DNA of 64,000 nt from JADKIH01 sp031417395 (GTDB lineage: Bacteria > Bacteroidota > Bacteroidia > AKYH767-A > 2013-40CM-41-45). The stretch's first letter is position 1; every line of letters begins with the position of its first letter. Positions 27,693 to 36,207 of this stretch are shown here, in pieces. The stretch is from assembly GCA_031417395.1 (NCBI GenBank), contig JANOVM010000029.1, positions 1 to 64,000 on the forward strand, given 5' to 3'. The position numbers and the translations under genes were made by a program. The notes under the pieces were generated by a model, which searched no databases, had not been told where the DNA came from, and was given only the letters and a program-made list of their open reading frames with translations.

Positions 27693-30154
27693 TTTAGGGT
27701 ATTTTTAATCAATTTAAGTTCTTCTTCTAATTCCAAACATGCTTGCGAACAAACATTTTCTAACTGCAACACCAGTTCATGAATGGTATCAGATTTTTGC
27801 AGAGCCGTGGAATATTCCTGAATTTTTTTAGCCATTGTTTCAAATTCTTTATTGATACCCATTATTGAAAAAGAAGGAATCATTTTATGAATGACTGAAT
27901 GCAATGAGTTCCAGTCCTTATCGAGAAAAGTTTGTTTCATGGCTTTAACAAGCGGTGGAGTTTGTTCCAAATACAAAGAAATCATTTCCATCATCAGAGG
28001 AACATTTGATTTTGTTCTGTACGTTAAATAATCGAGATCAATGCATTTAACTCTGTTGTTTGAATTGGGAAGCGTTGCAATAGTATTAACAGGAAGTATT
28101 TTGGGTTTTATTACCATTCCGACAATTTTATTATACAATATTCTCTCGTCAACAGGTTTTGATATATAATCGTTCATTCCAACAGCTTTACATTTTGCCA
28201 AATCAACTGTAGTAACGTCGGCTGTTAAAGCAATAATGGGTACAGTAGAATGCATAATGTTTCTAATATATTCAGTCGCCTCAAATCCATTCATTTCCGG
28301 CATTTGCAGGTCCATTAAAACTACATCATACTCTGTGGTTTGCAATTTTTCAATAGCAATTTTTCCGTTGGCAGCAATGTCGAGTTCAAATCCAAAATCA
28401 TCCAATAATGTTTTCATGAGCAATTGATTAAGGGCAATATCTTCTACAACCAATACCTTTACGTTTTTAACTTCACTATCCAATTTCACTAATTCTACTT
28501 CAAAGTCTGCTTTCTGATTAGTTTTTTGAAAGCTTAACGTAAAACTAAATGTAGAGCCTTTGCCGATTTCACTTTTCACATTTACAACTCCGCCTTGTGG
28601 TTCTACCAATTGTTTAACAATGGCAAGTCCCAAACCTGTGCCTCCGTACAAACGAGAAGTGCCACTGGAAGCTTGCTGAAAATTTTCAAATATTTTTACT
28701 AGTTTATCATCCGTTATGCCAATACCGGTATCTGTTACGGAGAATTCTAAAGTCACTTCCTCTTCGCTTTCGCTTAGCAGGCTAACACTCATTGTAATTT
28801 TTCCGGCATTGGTAAATTTTACAGCATTACTTAAAAGATTTAGAATTATCTGATGAAGTCGTACGGGATCTCCTACCAGTACTTCTGGAATTTTACCATC
28901 GTATTCTTTAATCAATATTAAATTCTTTTCTTGAATTTTTGTTTCGAAAAGGTGAAGCATTGCAGAAATTGATAAAGACAATTTAAATGGTATCTTTTCG
29001 AAAGTCATTTTTCCTGCATCCACCTTTGCCAAGTCGAGAATATCATTTATCAATACGATTAAAGCATCGCCACTCAATTTTATGGCACTTAAATATTCCC
29101 TCTGTTTTACCGACAAATCTGTTTTCAATACGACTTTCGTAAATCCGATGATTGCGTTCATCGGAGTACGAATTTCGTGGCTCATATTCGATAAAAATTG
29201 TTGTTTGGATTTTACCGCATCTTCGGCAATCCTTGATGCTTTTTCGGCTTTACTCTGCGCTTCTTCGGCAATTCCTGTAGCTAGTTCTGCAAATACAATT
29301 GCTTCTGTTAGTTCCTTTGCATTCTTCTTTTCTTCGGTAATATCCCTTGCAACCACAACTGCTCCGATAACCTTCCCTGTTTTATCCTTATAAATAGAAC
29401 CATTGAATAATACATCCGTGAGTTTATGATCTCTTATTGTAAGTGGAGAATTTGTTACAAAGCCCTTTTCAAATACTTCGCGATAAACTTCCCTTGCCTT
29501 TTGTGGTTCGGTAAAATAATCAGCAAAATCTGAGCCTGTAAGTTGTTCCCGTGTATTACCGGTAATTTTTTCTGTTGCCAAATTTAAATCGGTTATTTTT
29601 CCTTTATTACTTATTGTAACCAAAGGATCGCGACTTGCTTCGATTAGGCTTCGAGTATATTGTAAACCTGTTTTTTGAAATGCTGCTTCTTCGGTCAACT
29701 CTGTTTGAATTTTGATAAAGACCTGCATCCCTTCATCCATGACTTTAAAATAATAGTCCTCCAATTGCTGCACAATAGTAATAAGTTCACCGAACGCAGA
29801 AGTATAGAACGGTAAAAAATAATAAAGCGCCTTTTTCTGTAAAACTACAAGACGCATTAGGTCTGATAATTCTATTGTGCCAGTTGATATTGAATGACGT
29901 GGCTCAGCGCTGTTGAGTAAAATATTTAATCCGGCAAAATCAATTACTGAATCCCTTTCTAATAATAATAAGAATGCTTCTGTCCGGGTTCTGGTGATTT
30001 CTATAATTTCTGCTTTATTCTGTCCATAAAAATATTTCGTCAAAGGAAATTCCATATTATTATTGATACTGATTTTTTCATTAACCAATTCCAATAAATG
30101 ATCCCTAATTAAGAATGATGCGAAACCCTTTAACGACTTTTTTTCTGCCTTCAT
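27689..30154 (-). CDS. Hybrid histidine kinase with PAS, receiver and Hpt domains
   Basis: The product is 821 aa. An N-terminal helical region of unknown type (1-150) has no membrane segments, so the kinase is cytoplasmic. A PAS domain (about 165-275) is followed by a linker coiled coil. The HisKA has H326 in SHEIRTP and the HATPase has N443 (LLSNAVKFT), DTGIGI 475-480 and GGTGLGL 504-510. A receiver domain has D615 in VVLMDLQMPEMNG and K667 in ISKP. The C-terminal Hpt-like bundle (705-815) has candidate H756 in HSVIHKMIP. This is a complete internal phosphorelay His-Asp-His. It sits between the AraC-type regulator (12 bp upstream) and the receiver protein (overlapping), and the operon carries regulon site 4. 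Confidence 0.95.
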   Translation of the reverse strand: MKAEKKSLKGFASFLIRDHLLELVNEKISINNNMEFPLTKYFYGQNKAEIIEITRTRTEAFLLLLERDSVIDFAGLNILLNSAEPRHSISTGTIELSDLMRLVVLQKKALYYFLPFYTSAFGELITIVQQLEDYYFKVMDEGMQVFIKIQTELTEEAAFQKTGLQYTRSLIEASRDPLVTISNKGKITDLNLATEKITGNTREQLTGSDFADYFTEPQKAREVYREVFEKGFVTNSPLTIRDHKLTDVLFNGSIYKDKTGKVIGAVVVARDITEEKKNAKELTEAIVFAELATGIAEEAQSKAEKASRIAEDAVKSKQQFLSNMSHEIRTPMNAIIGFTKVVLKTDLSVKQREYLSAIKLSGDALIVLINDILDLAKVDAGKMTFEKIPFKLSLSISAMLHLFETKIQEKNLILIKEYDGKIPEVLVGDPVRLHQIILNLLSNAVKFTNAGKITMSVSLLSESEEEVTLEFSVTDTGIGITDDKLVKIFENFQQASSGTSRLYGGTGLGLAIVKQLVEPQGGVVNVKSEIGKGSTFSFTLSFQKTNQKADFEVELVKLDSEVKNVKVLVVEDIALNQLLMKTLLDDFGFELDIAANGKIAIEKLQTTEYDVVLMDLQMPEMNGFEATEYIRNIMHSTVPIIALTADVTTVDLAKCKAVGMNDYISKPVDERILYNKIVGMVIKPKILPVNTIATLPNSNNRVKCIDLDYLTYRTKSNVPLMMEMISLYLEQTPPLVKAMKQTFLDKDWNSLHSVIHKMIPSFSIMGINKEFETMAKKIQEYSTALQKSDTIHELVLQLENVCSQACLELEEELKLIKNTLK

Positions 30155-30165
30155 TTCAGTTTTTA

Positions 30166-30747
30166 TTACATTGATTTTACTTTATTTCCTACGTCCTCTA
30201 ATGGCGTGCGTCCTCTATAATTTAATTGTTTAAAATGCGATGGGGAAAGTCCCGTAACTTTTTTAAACTGGTTAGAGAGGTGTGCTACACTGCTGTAATT
30301 CATCTTCCATGAAATTTCTGTAATATTTAATTCTCCGTAAACGATTAGTTCTTTGATTCGCTCCACTTTGTGAGAAATAATGAATTGTTCAATTGTGGTT
30401 CCCTGTATTTCTGAAAACAAATTAGCCATATAGGTATAATCATGGCTGAGTTTTTCACTTAAAAAATCTGAAAACTTTATTTTGATTACATCTTCTGTGT
30501 GATGAATCATTTCTATAATTACATTTTTTATTCTCTCTATCAAAACAGAACGTTTGTCATCCATTAATTCGAACCCGGCATTTAATAATGCAGTTTTTAA
30601 AAGTTCCCGTTTTTCCGACGTTAAATCTTCCATTACTTCAACCTCACCAAGACTAAGTAGAATGAAATGCAGGTCAAGTTTTTTTAACTCCTCCTTTACC
30701 GCAATTTTACAGCGGGAACTGACCATGTATTTAATATATAACTTCAA
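30166..30747 (-). CDS. AraC-family transcriptional regulator
   Basis: The product is 193 aa. The N-terminal ~80 residues (MVSSRCKIAVKEELKKLDL, LLSLGEVEVMEDLT) form a small ferredoxin-like domain common in Bacteroidota regulators of this kind. The C-terminal part (about 100-180) has both AraC helix-turn-helix units: NITEISWKMNYSSVAHLSNQ and then FKKVTGLSPSHFKQL. It is the first gene of the operon with the hybrid kinase and receiver. Its own promoter contains the 21-bp direct repeat found before sixteen other transcription units here, and AraC proteins classically bind direct repeats with 21-bp spacing. It is therefore the best candidate for the regulator of the whole island (inference). Confidence 0.93.
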   Translation of the reverse strand: MKLYIKYMVSSRCKIAVKEELKKLDLHFILLSLGEVEVMEDLTSEKRELLKTALLNAGFELMDDKRSVLIERIKNVIIEMIHHTEDVIKIKFSDFLSEKLSHDYTYMANLFSEIQGTTIEQFIISHKVERIKELIVYGELNITEISWKMNYSSVAHLSNQFKKVTGLSPSHFKQLNYRGRTPLEDVGNKVKSM

Positions 30748-30776
30748 TTAAATGTATTTAGAAAAGAGGGTTTCAC

Positions 30777-30841
30777 TAAAGGTCTTACTTTTAAAGTAAT
30801 TATTGTTACATAACATTTGTAAAAGGTTACATAATTCACAC
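30777..30841 (-). promoter_or_regulatory. Regulon promoter (site 4) for the araC-kinase-receiver operon
   Basis: Distal box GTGTGAATTATGTAA (30841-30827), second copy TTACATAACATT on the plus strand at 30806 (21 bp), and -7 word GACCTTTA (30784-30777). Offset 42. It suggests autoregulation. Confidence 0.85.
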
Positions 30842-30957
30842 ATTAAGAAAATAGCCTATTAAATAGCTTGCAGACTTAATAAAAACATTTGGAGACCTTA
30901 TTCTGCTTCATTCTAACATTTTTGCCCAAAAAACTCCGTTCAAATGAAAAAATAGAT

Positions 30958-31179
30958 TTACTTAAGACTTCGTTTATCAAGAACAACAACAAAAATTCCT
31001 CCCGCAAGCAATGCCAGACCTATAATCGGTGACCATTGTACAGGGTGATTTTTTTCTTTATTTATTTCAATAGGTCCCAGATCAACAACTTTTTCAGTTG
31101 TAACATAGTTAAATCCTGTATAAACAACCATTATAATACCGAGTATTATGAGAATGATGCCGAGTGATTTTGTTTGCAT
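30958..31179 (-). CDS. Small two-helix membrane protein (DUF3185-like)
   Basis: The product is 73 aa. Hydrophobic helices span about residues 6-26 (LGIILIILGIIMVVYTGFNY) and 49-67 (SPIIGLALLAGGIFVVVL), separated by a polar loop containing KVVDLGPIEINKEK. The pattern and the loop wording resemble DUF3185-like small membrane proteins seen near stress genes; no function is known. It is last in a probable three-gene operon (32070 to 30958). Confidence 0.75.
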   Translation of the reverse strand: MQTKSLGIILIILGIIMVVYTGFNYVTTEKVVDLGPIEINKEKNHPVQWSPIIGLALLAGGIFVVVLDKRSLK

Positions 31180-31228
31180 GATAATATATTTTAAAAAATA
31201 TTTTTTTTATTTCAAATAAAAATTACTG

Positions 31229-31474
31229 TTACTTCTTTGGGCGGGTTATCGCTTTTGGCTTATTCATTTTGTCTGCCTTTGTATCAATTCCTGTTGAGTC
31301 AGGATTAACCTCCAATTTGGATTTGCCGGGTGCAATTTTCTTGATAGTATTATCGGAGTCACTATCAGGCCTCGTTTTATCCGCTCCTATATCAGGTCCT
31401 GAAAAGTCAGCCGAACGAATTTTATTTAGTTTCTCACTGATTTTTTTTAATCGCAATGAAATATTGTTTTTCAT
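31229..31474 (-). CDS. Small basic, probably disordered protein
   Basis: The product is 81 aa, very rich in Lys, Asp, Ser and Pro and without hydrophobic segments (SDNTIKKIAPGKSKLE, KPKAITRPKK at the end). I do not recognise it. It lies 26 bp after the barrel gene and 49 bp before the DUF3185-like gene, on the same strand, which supports translation as part of that operon. Composition suggests an intrinsically disordered protein. Confidence 0.5.
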   Translation of the reverse strand: MKNNISLRLKKISEKLNKIRSADFSGPDIGADKTRPDSDSDNTIKKIAPGKSKLEVNPDSTGIDTKADKMNKPKAITRPKK

Positions 31475-31500
31475 TTTTTAAAATATTACTTTCTTATTTA

Positions 31501-32070
31501 TTAATGAATAGCGATTCCAACTGTTGAAACTCCACTGGAAAGGTCAAGGTAAATACCCAGATTATTGTTAATATGATATTCCGTTCCAATATGTAAATCC
31601 AGGTAAAGTGAAGAGGATCGGTGATAATAATCTCTGTCACCGTAGTAGTCATTATCCCACGATGATTTAATAATTGTAAATCCGAGAGACCCGGCTAAAT
31701 AAAAATCCCAGTTGCTTCCGGCGCCTATTAATCGGTCAAAATAATATGATCCTTTTACTCCGATTGGAATATCTGTTTCACTATAATAATAATTTTTATA
31801 CGGGTAATTCTTTTTATTATCTCCCCAATAATAGCCATTCTTAAATGAATAAAAACTTATAAATGGCGCCAGGGTGAAATCCTTTCCCGCATTAAGCTCA
31901 TAATTTGCATGTAGAACAGGAATGGAATGATCTGCATATCCATAATATCCTATTCCAACTCCAAGATTAAGAGTATGGTAATAAACTTCAGAAGAAGATG
32001 CTTGTTGTGCAGAAATATTCGGGCTCCATATAGACAGTGTTAATATGGAAAGTGTAATAGCTATTTTCAT
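31501..32070 (-). CDS. Outer membrane beta-barrel protein
   Basis: The product is 189 aa with a signal peptide (IAITLSILTLSIWSPNISAQ). Tyr/Asp-rich beta strands follow (LNLGVGIGYYGYADH, FTLAPFISFYSF, IGVKGSYYFDRL, WDFYLAGSLGFTI, LYLDLHIGTEYHIN), ending LGIYLDLSSGVSTVGIAIH. This is a PorT/OmpX-like small barrel. It is first gene of an operon with two small genes, under regulon site 5. No ligand or enzyme function is evident. Confidence 0.82.
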   Translation of the reverse strand: MKIAITLSILTLSIWSPNISAQQASSSEVYYHTLNLGVGIGYYGYADHSIPVLHANYELNAGKDFTLAPFISFYSFKNGYYWGDNKKNYPYKNYYYSETDIPIGVKGSYYFDRLIGAGSNWDFYLAGSLGFTIIKSSWDNDYYGDRDYYHRSSSLYLDLHIGTEYHINNNLGIYLDLSSGVSTVGIAIH

Positions 32071-32102
32071 GACTTGTATTATATAATATTTAATTCAAAG
32101 TA

Positions 32103-32168
32103 CAAAGATGAGATTAAATTTAGCGGCATACATTACAAAATATTCTTATTTGTTTACATAATTCACAC
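32103..32168 (-). promoter_or_regulatory. Regulon promoter (site 5)
   Basis: Distal box GTGTGAATTATGTAA (32168-32154), second copy TTACAAAATATTC on the plus strand at 32133 (21 bp), and -7 word CATCTTTG (32110-32103). Offset 43. Confidence 0.88.
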
Positions 32169-32255
32169 TTTATTTTTTAATTGCTAAATATTTCAGTCAC
32201 TTATTTCTGATACGTATTTTCAAAAAAATACAGTTTAAGAAAATACTTTATAATT

Positions 32256-32408
32256 TTATGCTGTAATTACTTTGGCCTCAGGATATCGTTTGATCCACAT
32301 TTTAAGCGAAGCCATACTTGGCAGCATAATAAATGTTCTGTGGTCTAATTTTACCTTAATGTGTTTTGAATTCGGTGAGCTTTTTTGCTCTAGTGCTTTC
32401 TTTTTCAT
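32256..32408 (-). CDS. 50-aa conserved-type hypothetical protein
   Basis: An ORF of 50 codons from ATG 32408: a Lys-rich start (MKKKALEQKSSPNSK), then HIKVKLDHRTFIMLPSMASL and KMWIKRYPEAKVITA. The pattern KVKLDxRTxI ... LKxWxxRYPxAKVI is one I have seen in small Bacteroidota hypotheticals. It follows the coiled-coil gene at 32472 by 63 bp on the same strand and is likely the third gene of that operon. Function unknown. Confidence 0.6.
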   Translation of the reverse strand: MKKKALEQKSSPNSKHIKVKLDHRTFIMLPSMASLKMWIKRYPEAKVITA

Positions 32409-32471
32409 TCTTTAATGGTATTAGTTAGTTTGTGTTTTAAATTTTATTGTATTGAAGAGGTTCGTCTCTCT

Positions 32472-32780
32472 TTAATGAAGCATTATACTTGCATACTTAA
32501 GATGAAAATATTTTCTTCTCAGCGTTGTCATTTTTTCTTCCAATAGTTTTATTCTTTTTGCCTGTTGGGCCAGTAAATTATTTTTTTCTAGGATGGCCTC
32601 TTTAAGTTTATTCGTTTCCATGGGCTGGTTTAGATTTTTCGTTTTATTGTTCATTTTCTCCTGCTTAGTAACAATTTCCTTTTCATAATATTTAAACGGT
32701 CGATGAAATATTTGTATGAAAGCGACGAACAGTTCGTGTCTTAATGTCTTATTTGTTTGAACTCTTTTGAATGATGTCAT
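32472..32780 (-). CDS. Small coiled-coil protein of unknown function
   Basis: The product is 102 aa. The N-terminus is basic with aromatic residues (FVAFIQIFHRPFKYYEKEI) and residues 55-95 form a predicted coiled coil (NKLKEAILEKNNLLAQQAKR, IKLLEEKMTTLRRK). Its ATG directly abuts the stop of the upstream lipoprotein gene with no spacing, which argues for coupled translation and a real gene. No family was recognised. Confidence 0.55.
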   Translation of the reverse strand: MTSFKRVQTNKTLRHELFVAFIQIFHRPFKYYEKEIVTKQEKMNNKTKNLNQPMETNKLKEAILEKNNLLAQQAKRIKLLEEKMTTLRRKYFHLKYASIMLH

Positions 32781-33242
32781 TTACTTTGTATTTCTAACTC
32801 CAATATTATTAAATGCTTCTCCCAAGCCATCAAGGTCATGTTTAAATTCCTTTTTAAATTCTTTCCAATCATTCCTTCCATCGTCTTTAAAATCTTCCAG
32901 TTTTTCTTTAAGTTCATGATTTCTTTTTTCCAAAGCATCAATTCTTCTTCCGGTTCTTTCTCTTAAATCAGCGTCTTCTCCTTCAATGTTAATCCTTAAT
33001 TCGGCAATCCGATTTTCATTAATTCTTATTTCTTCATTTGCCTCATTCTTGAATTTTTGAAATTCATCTTGAACGTCTTGTTGCGCCTGTCTTAAATCTT
33101 GTTTTGCTTCAATCACTACTTGTTTAGCTTCCTGAACTTTTTGTGCAGCATTATCTTCTTTTACTTCAGGGGATGAACATCCATTTAAAGTAAGTACGGC
33201 AACTGTGGCAAGTGAGTAAAAGCTAAAAATTATTTTTTTCAT
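32781..33242 (-). CDS. sll1863-type stress lipoprotein with coiled coil
   Basis: The product is 153 aa. A lipoprotein signal ends at C22 (TLNGCSS). The rest is almost entirely charged helix: EAKQVVIEAKQDLRQAQQDV, then NENRIAELRINIEGEDADLR and FKKEFKHDLDGLGEAFNNI. The pattern and the terminal DELGxAFxDL-like motif match Bacteroidota proteins annotated as sll1863-family stress response proteins. It is a periplasmic or outer-membrane anchored helical protein of unknown mechanism. It is first gene of an operon under regulon site 6. Confidence 0.8.
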   Translation of the reverse strand: MKKIIFSFYSLATVAVLTLNGCSSPEVKEDNAAQKVQEAKQVVIEAKQDLRQAQQDVQDEFQKFKNEANEEIRINENRIAELRINIEGEDADLRERTGRRIDALEKRNHELKEKLEDFKDDGRNDWKEFKKEFKHDLDGLGEAFNNIGVRNTK

Positions 33243-33282
33243 TTTTGTTTATTTATTAGGTTTTAATTTTATTATTATAACC

Positions 33283-33348
33283 TAAAGGTCGATTTTCCTT
33301 TTGCTTTTCCTTTTACAAAATTTTTTATTTCTGTTACATCATTCACAC
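33283..33348 (-). promoter_or_regulatory. Regulon promoter (site 6)
   Basis: Distal box GTGTGAATGATGTAA (33348-33334), second copy TTACAAAATT on the plus strand at 33313 (21 bp), and -7 word GACCTTTA (33290-33283). Offset 43. Confidence 0.88.
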
Positions 33349-33480
33349 ATCAAGAAAGCATTGCAAATGAATCCGATTAGGAACTCGCACTGCCAATTTT
33401 CAGCTAAATAAAGGGATGCATGGTCTATGAATTACCGGTTTATGAAAATTTAAGCTGGCAGTTGATATAGTTTTATGCCC

Positions 33481-33909
33481 CTATTTTTCATCCTTTTCAA
33501 TATTATCGGCCTGACTTTTTGCTATAGCTGCCAATTCTATATATTCTTTGGAGAGTTCATTTAATTCAGATTCAGACTTTACTTCAATATTAATCAAGTT
33601 ATTATTCGCCGGTTCGTGTGATGCTACCAATTCGTTTAACTTAAGATGTATTGAAGCAGAAAATCGGTTAAATGATTTTTGAATGATAAATAAACTTAAA
33701 AAAGTTATTCCAAGAATGAGGTCACCTATGCGATAATGAATATCCTGATCATAAAATGTTTTATTACTTATCCAAAAGAATACCATAAAGAGCGCAACGA
33801 TAAAAGTAATTGAATTACCCATGAATGCAGAAGCAATGTTTGTAAGTTTCTCAAATACATTCTCAATTACTTTATGTCCATTTTTTATTTTAAAAAAAAT
33901 AATTTTCAT
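33481..33909 (-). CDS. Low-affinity iron permease-family membrane protein
   Basis: The product is 142 aa. Two transmembrane helices are visible (ITFIVALFMVFFWI about 34-47, and LGITFLSLFIIQ about 68-79), followed by the hallmark IIQKSFNRFSASIHLKLNEL and a charged tail. This loop (IQxxxNRxxxAxxLKLDEL) is typical of PF04120. Despite the family name, iron transport is not established for the bacterial members. It starts 12 bp after the DUF6600-like gene and shares site 7. Confidence 0.8.
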   Translation of the reverse strand: MKIIFFKIKNGHKVIENVFEKLTNIASAFMGNSITFIVALFMVFFWISNKTFYDQDIHYRIGDLILGITFLSLFIIQKSFNRFSASIHLKLNELVASHEPANNNLINIEVKSESELNELSKEYIELAAIAKSQADNIEKDEK

Positions 33910-33921
33910 TGCTTTCCAACT

Positions 33922-34593
33922 TTAATTTTCCGTATTTCTTTCCGAAGGAGGTTTTACCTCTTTCAAATTCATCACTTTCGATGGTGCCGCTTTTTGACCT
34001 GATCCGCTAATTTTTTCTACACGAGGCCTGTATAATTGGAGCTCGCTGCCACTCAAATTCTGACCGGGCTTATTACTTACTTTTATAGCAACAGGATTGA
34101 TTCGCTTTCCTGAACGCTTTTCTACTTCCATTCTATCCGGGCCTCCGTTGTAAGATGCATTTCTTGTATTATCAACACGTTCATTATTAATTACAGTTGT
34201 ATTGTTAATGATAGTAACGTTGTTTGATCGGGCTACATAATAGCTATTAATATTTGACCTGCCGAAATCTCTACTTCTGACAAATGTCCATCGTTCGTGG
34301 GGTACTTCATAGCCGCTGCTGTATGCCAGACTTATACCAATACCGGGCTCTATGGGTGCCCATCCATAATATCCTTCTGATCTCCTCCGGGTAACCCATC
34401 CCGGACCCCATTCATAATCTGGAACCCACATCGGTCCATATACAGGCTCCGAATACGAACGGCCATAGGGACTTAAATCGTCATAAAAAACCTGGAAACT
34501 AACAGAGACTTGTGCATTCGCTTTTTGAGGTGCCATCCATGCTGCCGAATTCATGACAACAGAAAGAGTGAATATTTTAAATATATTTTTCAT
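33922..34593 (-). CDS. Secreted DUF6600-like protein
   Basis: The product is 223 aa with a signal peptide (FKIFTLSVVMNSAAWMAPQKANA). Residues 30-85 contain VSFQVFYDDLSPYGRSY, PMWVPDYEWGPGW and GYYGWAPIEPG, the Trp/Tyr/Pro pattern of DUF6600-type proteins. The remainder is Asn- and Arg-rich and ends in a basic segment. Function unknown, presumably periplasmic or surface. It is first gene of a two-gene operon under regulon site 7. Confidence 0.72.
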   Translation of the reverse strand: MKNIFKIFTLSVVMNSAAWMAPQKANAQVSVSFQVFYDDLSPYGRSYSEPVYGPMWVPDYEWGPGWVTRRRSEGYYGWAPIEPGIGISLAYSSGYEVPHERWTFVRSRDFGRSNINSYYVARSNNVTIINNTTVINNERVDNTRNASYNGGPDRMEVEKRSGKRINPVAIKVSNKPGQNLSGSELQLYRPRVEKISGSGQKAAPSKVMNLKEVKPPSERNTEN

Positions 34594-34642
34594 TTAGATA
34601 TTTTTGAGCGATAATAATTTATATATATCGGGCCCTTCTATG

Positions 34643-34708
34643 TAAAGGTATTTACCGTGGAGGGCTGTTTATTTACACAACTTCGAAATAATATTACATA
34701 ATTCATAC
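34643..34708 (-). promoter_or_regulatory. Regulon promoter (site 7)
   Basis: Distal box GTATGAATTATGTAA (34708-34694), second copy TTACACAACTT on the plus strand at 34673 (21 bp), and -7 word TACCTTTA (34650-34643). Offset 43. It lies within 13 bp of the start of the divergent phosphoesterase gene and might affect it too. Confidence 0.85.
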
Positions 34709-34720
34709 TACTTTCACCCT

Positions 34721-35809
34721 ATGAAATATAAAGTGCCCACAATAATTTTGTTCAGTCTTGTTATATTGAGCAGAATTTGTTTTTCACAATCCCGGGAAAT
34801 CCCAAGTTTCAAATTATTTCTGATCGGAGATGCAGGAGAAGGAGACACAACAGGAGCAACTCTTCTCGAATTAAAAAAACAACTGCTTAATAACCCAAAC
34901 AGTGCTGTGATATTTCTGGGTGATAATTGCTACATAAAACCGTATTTTTTTTTACCTCTGGAAATCGGAGGTTACAACGGAAGCAAAGTCGCTAAAAGAA
35001 GATTAATGGCTCAATTGAATATTCTACGTGACTATAAAGGGTTTGCATATTTTATACCGGGTAACCATGATTGGTGGAATCTTATAAACTTAAAAAAAGG
35101 AAAGAAACGACTTCTTGCCGAACAAAATTTTATTGAAGATACACTTAGAGGGTTTGCTTCCCTGCGAAATTCAACTGAGGGAACATTTCTTCCTTCAAAT
35201 GGCAGCCCCGGACCTGTATCGAAAAATTTTAACAACGGTAAAACAAGAATAATTTTTATTGATACATACCGATTGATTATTGAATCGGGTAGAAAAAAGC
35301 ATCTTGATTCGCTTTTACTTGATTCATTTTATAACGAATTAAAAAAACAACTAACAGACGCCTCAAATAAAAAACAAAAAATTATTGTTGTGGCACATCA
35401 TCCCATTCATTCTAAAGGAAAACATTCCTTACCGCTTGTTTTCATCGAGCGATTAAACAGACGTTTTGCTGATTCCAATACCAATTATCCTCCGTATAAT
35501 AAAATGTCCATCCGCCTGGATAGTTTACTGAAAGAACATCATCACCCTGATGTATATTATATAAGCGGGCATGAACATTCACTAGAGTATTTTTTTAACG
35601 ATAGTCTGCATTACCTTGTAAGCGGCTCCGGCAGCAGGATTGACAATGTAAAATATAAACCTGTAGAAAATGCAGAAGAATATTTAATTTGGAATGAAGA
35701 AGGTTTTTTTGAAATTGATTTTTATGGCCGTAAAGAAACTGTTCTGATGTATCATAGAAAAAACAATCAAAAAGAATATGAAATCCACTGTGTTGCAGGT
35801 TGTGAATAA
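34721..35809 (+). CDS. Exported calcineurin-like metallophosphoesterase
   Basis: The product is 362 aa with a signal peptide (IILFSLVILSRICFSQ). All five metallophosphoesterase motifs are present: GDAGE 36-40 (D37), GDNCY 67-71 (D68, N69), GNHDWW 114-119, HH 226-227 in VVAHHPIHSKG, and GHEH 283-286. There is a binuclear metal site; likely a periplasmic phosphatase, substrate unknown. It has no T9SS tail. It is the only plus-strand gene in this stretch and its own promoter is not obvious; the regulon boxes just upstream point the other way. Confidence 0.9.
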   Translation: MKYKVPTIILFSLVILSRICFSQSREIPSFKLFLIGDAGEGDTTGATLLELKKQLLNNPNSAVIFLGDNCYIKPYFFLPLEIGGYNGSKVAKRRLMAQLNILRDYKGFAYFIPGNHDWWNLINLKKGKKRLLAEQNFIEDTLRGFASLRNSTEGTFLPSNGSPGPVSKNFNNGKTRIIFIDTYRLIIESGRKKHLDSLLLDSFYNELKKQLTDASNKKQKIIVVAHHPIHSKGKHSLPLVFIERLNRRFADSNTNYPPYNKMSIRLDSLLKEHHHPDVYYISGHEHSLEYFFNDSLHYLVSGSGSRIDNVKYKPVENAEEYLIWNEEGFFEIDFYGRKETVLMYHRKNNQKEYEIHCVAGCE

Positions 35810-35841
35810 TAAAATCTATCCTTGGTATTTGTGGAAATTAA

Positions 35842-35931
35842 TTATTTCCTCTTCATTTTCCCCAAACGATAAATAACCCCTACTACTATAACAGCCAATG
35901 CTAAAATAGCCCACCAATTCATATACATCAT
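35842..35931 (-). CDS. 29-aa single-span membrane peptide
   Basis: The ORF starts at tandem ATGs (35931/35928) and reads MMYMNWWAILALAVIVVGVI then YRLGKMKRK: one hydrophobic helix followed by a basic tail, so the N-terminus would be outside. It is 48 bp after the preceding small membrane gene in a run of like genes on the same strand. No family recognised; support is context and the clean membrane-helix pattern. Confidence 0.45.
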   Translation of the reverse strand: MMYMNWWAILALAVIVVGVIYRLGKMKRK

Positions 35932-35979
35932 AGCTTATTTATTAAAACAGTTTACCGTTAGTTAACTAATTTCATTTTA

Positions 35980-36174
35980 TTACGATTCATCCTTGGTAGC
36001 TTTTACCAAACCAATTCCTGTAATAAAAAACAGTAACCCCAACACACCGTATATCAAAAGCATTTTTATATCACGATTCCCACCGGATGTATCCATAAAT
36101 ATTATCGCTGTATAAATAAGGCTAACAATTCCAAGAATAGTCAATAATACAGCAAAAATTCTTTTAATATTCAT
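35980..36174 (-). CDS. Small two-helix membrane protein
   Basis: The product is 64 aa. Helices are at about 5-27 (RIFAVLLTILGIVSLIYTAI) and 38-58 (MLLIYGVLGLLFFITGIGLV), with a short polar loop DTSGGNRD. No named family recognised. It is fifth in the YtxH-holin operon, 33 bp after the Thivi_2564-like gene. Confidence 0.7.
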   Translation of the reverse strand: MNIKRIFAVLLTILGIVSLIYTAIIFMDTSGGNRDIKMLLIYGVLGLLFFITGIGLVKATKDES

Positions 36175-36207
36175 TTAATTTTATTTAACAATTTTCTGCA
36201 CTCCTTT

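Noticed and set aside
30827..30841. TGTGA-N6-TAAC reading of the distal box as a Crp/Fnr operator
   Set aside because: The half-sites are not symmetrical (TGTGA versus GTTAC) and the consistent second copy 21 bp away in the same orientation fits a direct-repeat binder better. A Crp-like protein remains a secondary possibility.
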